Positions 61,519 through 64,000 of a stretch of DNA of 64,000 bases are shown one piece after another. Numbering within the stretch: position 1 is the first letter of the stretch; every line of letters begins with the position of its first letter. The position numbers and the translations under genes are program-made. The stretch comes from Piper betle (Eukaryota > Streptophyta > Magnoliopsida > Piperales > Piperaceae). The notes beneath the pieces are model-generated. The model saw only the letters and a list, made by a program, of their open reading frames with translations, made no database searches and was not told the DNA's origin. The stretch is from positions 1 through 64,000 of the forward strand of contig JAURVB010002008.1 in the NCBI GenBank assembly GCA_033002965.1. The letters run 5' to 3'.

Positions 61519-61734
61519 ATAAGCATACACATGTATAGGAATCTAGTTGATAGTAACATGCCTACATCACACATAACCATACACATGTACCAAAATCTAG
61601 TCGACGGTAACATGCCTACATCACACATAATAATACATATATATCAAAATCTAGTCGACGGTAACATACCTACATTATATATAACCATTCACATGTATTA
61701 GAATATAGTCGATAATAACATGTCTGCATCATAC
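61519..61734. repeat. Four tandem 54-bp units in family 2 LTR
   Basis: Four consecutive 54-base units (61519-61572, 61573-61626, 61627-61680, 61681-61734), each containing ACATGTA, AATCTAGTCGACGGTAACAT and CCTACATCA with scattered substitutions. At least one unit is also present in the related fragment at about 55540-55590. The array begins exactly where LTR copy D ends. Confidence 0.88.
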
Positions 61735-62409
61735 TTAATGACCTATTAAACCTTATCATAAATGGATAAAAATAAACTCATAAATTATATGCGATAGATA
61801 TATGAAAATCAAGAAATAGGCACTAAGAAGAGGAAAAGAAAATAGAGATACTATGAATTTTCTCATATATCGTACATTTAACCTTAGCCCTTTTTATACA
61901 GGCTAAAGATGAGATGATGCAACGAAATATGAAAAGACAATAAATAAAGACAACTAATAACGAAATACGAAAAGATAATAAATAAAGGCAGCTAATAACG
62001 AAACACAAAAAGACAATAAATAAAGCTTATTAGAAAAAATGCATAAATATTATTAAATAAAATTAATTTAATAATATTTAAGATTCATTCTAACATAACA
62101 TAAGCTAGTTATTTTCGAAGTTTTACAATATCCCAACTTGAGAATTTGTATCCTCGAAAATATATTAAGGTCATAATGAGAAGATTACTCAATCGTCTAA
62201 CTATAATATCAAACTTGAGATATTTGAATTATAAATAAAATTTTAGATGAATTATATTAAAAAATAACATCAATAGATACAAATCAAGATAGTTCGGACT
62301 TGATTCAAACTCGAATTGACTCGAATCTAACGAGCCGAGCTTGAATTAAGTAAAACTCAACTTCACTCTCCAAATGAGCACCACTTACGGCCCCTTCCAT
62401 GTTAAGTTG
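61735..62409 (-). mobile_element. LTR retrotransposon family 2, second remnant
   Basis: Collinear with 55570-56040: CTTAATGAC-TATTAAACCTTATCATAAATGG, GAGGAAAAGAAAATAGAGATACTATG and AAATAAAGCTTA. The LTR edge is at 62126, where the minus strand reads CAAGTTGGGATAT followed by TGTAAAACTTC. From 62210 to 62400 the sequence is AT-rich, with GAATTGACTCGAATCTAACGAGCC. No readable polyprotein remains. Confidence 0.6.
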
Positions 62410-62818
62410 AGACTTGACCCGTAATAAATTCTAAAAAATCCAAAAAAATCAGAAAAATTCCATAAAATAAAACAAACACTATGACATCCAAATGGGATGC
62501 TCTATGACTAGTAACCCACCTGAATACAATCTAACACGTCCTAATGTGTTGTTCAGCCTAAAATAATTTGACAGCCACAAAATGAAAAACAAAAAGCAAA
62601 ATCATCAACTATATACCCTTATATCTACTGATAACTCAATTTGCTGATGCGTATCGGATGCTATCATTGAATACTAGGGTATACATGAGCCCTCATAGCA
62701 CATGCACATGGTCGGCCTCAGCCCCGCACACGTGATATGAAAGTTGAACTGACTTGGACCACTGCCGAACTGATCTACTAACGACTATAAAACCTTGACT
62801 TGAGTTGCAGGTTTTTCA
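62410..62818 (-). mobile_element. Family 1 LTR copy G, terminal fragment
   Basis: Matches the end of copy C on the same strand: TAATAAATTCTAAAAAATCC, GGGATGCTCTATGACTAGTAACCCACC, CCCTCATAGCACATGCACATGG. It ends GAGTTGCAGGTTTTTCA near 62818. The other end is lost. Confidence 0.7.
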
Positions 62819-62832
62819 CCTCGATTGGAGGT

Positions 62833-63669
62833 TTTAACACCTCAATTCGGTTCACCCGTGAACCAGACCGAAAATGCTACCAGTGACCAAATTATTCGCT
62901 AATCTACCTAATTTTGTCAAGCCAACCCGGATCTACCTTTGGCATCTCAAGATGGTGATGCAAAGAGGGAGGCGTCAGTGGCACGGTGGCGGTGGAGTGG
63001 CATGGGTGGCAGCCAATTGACACCCAGAGCACGACGTGATCGTGCGATGTAGGGGCGTCATGGAGGTCGGGGGCTACTAGGGATGCTAGGGGTAGCATGA
63101 CGACGGTGGGCGGCATCGATCGGCTGTAGTGCGGCTGCAGGAGGGGTCGTTGATGGTGAGGGTGGAGGCAGTGTTGAGGGTTTGGGGAGGAAAAGGTCAA
63201 GGAGAGTTCTTGAGGGCAATCTTGTAAATAAAAGTTGACTCGACCACCGGTTCAAGTCAAAAATATTAACTAACTCGTAATAAATACTTAAAAAAATCCA
63301 CAAAAAATAGTGAGAAATTCCACTGGTTCTATGAGGGCTCATGTATACCCCATAACATCACAATGACATGTTCTATAAGTAATAACCCACCAAAACTACT
63401 CTATAACGCGTCCTAATGCATTATTCATTATAAAAATAATTCTACAATCAAATACAAAAAAATGCATACTCTTATATACTCTGAAAACCTATTTCTCACC
63501 ATCTTTCTGACGTTATCATTATATACTCAAGTCACTTGACCCTCATCGCTTATAACTCACTGCTGCCTCGACTTAACACACAATTCATAAAACTGACTCG
63601 GCTCGAATCGATGGTTGAACCGACTAGTTCGCTAATGTAAAACTCTGACTCGAGTCACATGTTTTACAG
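62833..63669 (-). mobile_element. Family 1 LTR copy H, internally deleted
   Basis: Starts TTTAACACCTCAATTCGGTT at 62833 and ends ACTCGAGTCACATGTTTTACA at 63669. Only the first 130 bases (to GATGGTGATGCA, about 62963) and the part from the GC-rich block onward (about 62965-63669) are present; roughly 2 kb of the usual interior is missing. It follows copy G after a 14-base spacer. The minus-strand open frames at 62904-63342 are not genes. Confidence 0.7.
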
Positions 63670-63695
63670 TCGAGTGGTTTCCTCAGCTGGAGGTT

Positions 63696-64000
63696 TTAAC
63701 ACCCTAATTTAGTTCACATGTAAACTAGACTGGAAATGCTACCGGCAACCGAACTGTTCGCTAATCTACTTAATTCTGTCAAGCCAACCTGGATCTAACT
63801 TTGGCATCTCAAGATAGTGATGCAAGTATTCAATGCATGGATGAAATGTTTAAGCTCTAGCATTGTTCTAAATGAATATTATGATATGCAATCTACATTC
63901 AAAACAACACAACCCATTAAAAGTTCGACAAGTAGTGATTTTTAAAACAAAAAAGACAGAGTGTCACCTAAGAGTGCAATAGGGACCACCCTATCAACAA
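63696..64000 (-). mobile_element. Family 1 LTR copy I, running off the window
   Basis: Starts TTTAACACCCTAATTTAGTT near 63698 and continues TCTACTTAATTCTGTCAAGCC and TTGGCATCTCAAGAT, like copy C near 56100-56230. It extends past the right edge. It follows copy H, in the same orientation, after about 26 bases. Confidence 0.7.

Noticed and set aside
1..64000. tRNA genes, microRNA hairpins, CRISPR arrays, Helitrons
   Set aside because: I looked for GGTTCRAATCC-type tRNA arms, common conserved plant miRNA sequences, regularly spaced short repeats and Helitron CTAG-hairpin ends, and saw none I could defend by eye.

Overview
The window is nuclear DNA of a flowering plant. Genes carry many GT-AG introns, intergenic DNA is very AT-rich, and there are MITEs, LTR retrotransposon remains and a plastid-DNA insertion. 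Several coding regions (XTH, the fasciclin-like gene, MOS2) are strongly GC-rich towards their 5' ends, which suggests a monocot; I cannot name the species. All exon models below were read by eye from splice sites, reading phase and remembered family motifs, with no alignment program.

The left part (about 4.4-38.4 kb) is genic. In order: a decayed family 1 beta-glucosidase pseudogene (+), the AP-3 adaptor sigma subunit (-, 7 exons, 166 aa), the mRNA cap guanine-N7 methyltransferase (+, 13 exons, 372 aa), a xyloglucan endotransglucosylase/hydrolase (+, 2 exons, 292 aa), a fasciclin-like arabinogalactan protein (+, one exon, apparently with two compensating frameshifts), a MOS2/GPKOW G-patch and KOW protein (-, one exon, 498 aa), a UEV1-type ubiquitin-conjugating enzyme variant (+, 4 exons, 146 aa), a small GIR-like zinc-ribbon protein (+, 104 aa) and an FQR1-type NAD(P)H:quinone oxidoreductase (-, 4 exons, 206 aa). 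These are unrelated housekeeping, wall and signalling genes; nothing suggests a functional cluster. MITEs (one inside the first coding intron of AP-3 sigma) and short tandem duplications lie between them.

The right part (about 38.8-64 kb) holds no intact gene. It is built mainly from one family of long terminal repeats, about 2.5-3.0 kb, running TGTAA...TTACA. Three copies have perfect 5-bp target duplications (TAAAT, TAGAG, TATTA) and a fourth has a 4/5 match. Two copies sit inside an older copy, others are truncated or arranged head to tail, and I see no gag-pol interior for them, so they look like solo LTRs. Also here are remnants of a second LTR element with a 54-bp internal repeat, a 0.7-kb foldback element that is almost entirely inverted repeat, a shuffled plastid insertion (23S, 16S and ndhF pieces), and a 1.2-kb hAT-like element full of pyrimidine-rich minisatellite.

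The most informative structure is at 36.5-43.1 kb. A segment carrying FQR1 and the edge of an LTR insertion appears to have been tandemly duplicated, one FQR1 copy was then cleanly deleted, and the foldback element lies at the junction. I found no RNA genes, CRISPR arrays or prokaryote-type operons, and no convincing novel gene system; the notable items are structural and evolutionary.
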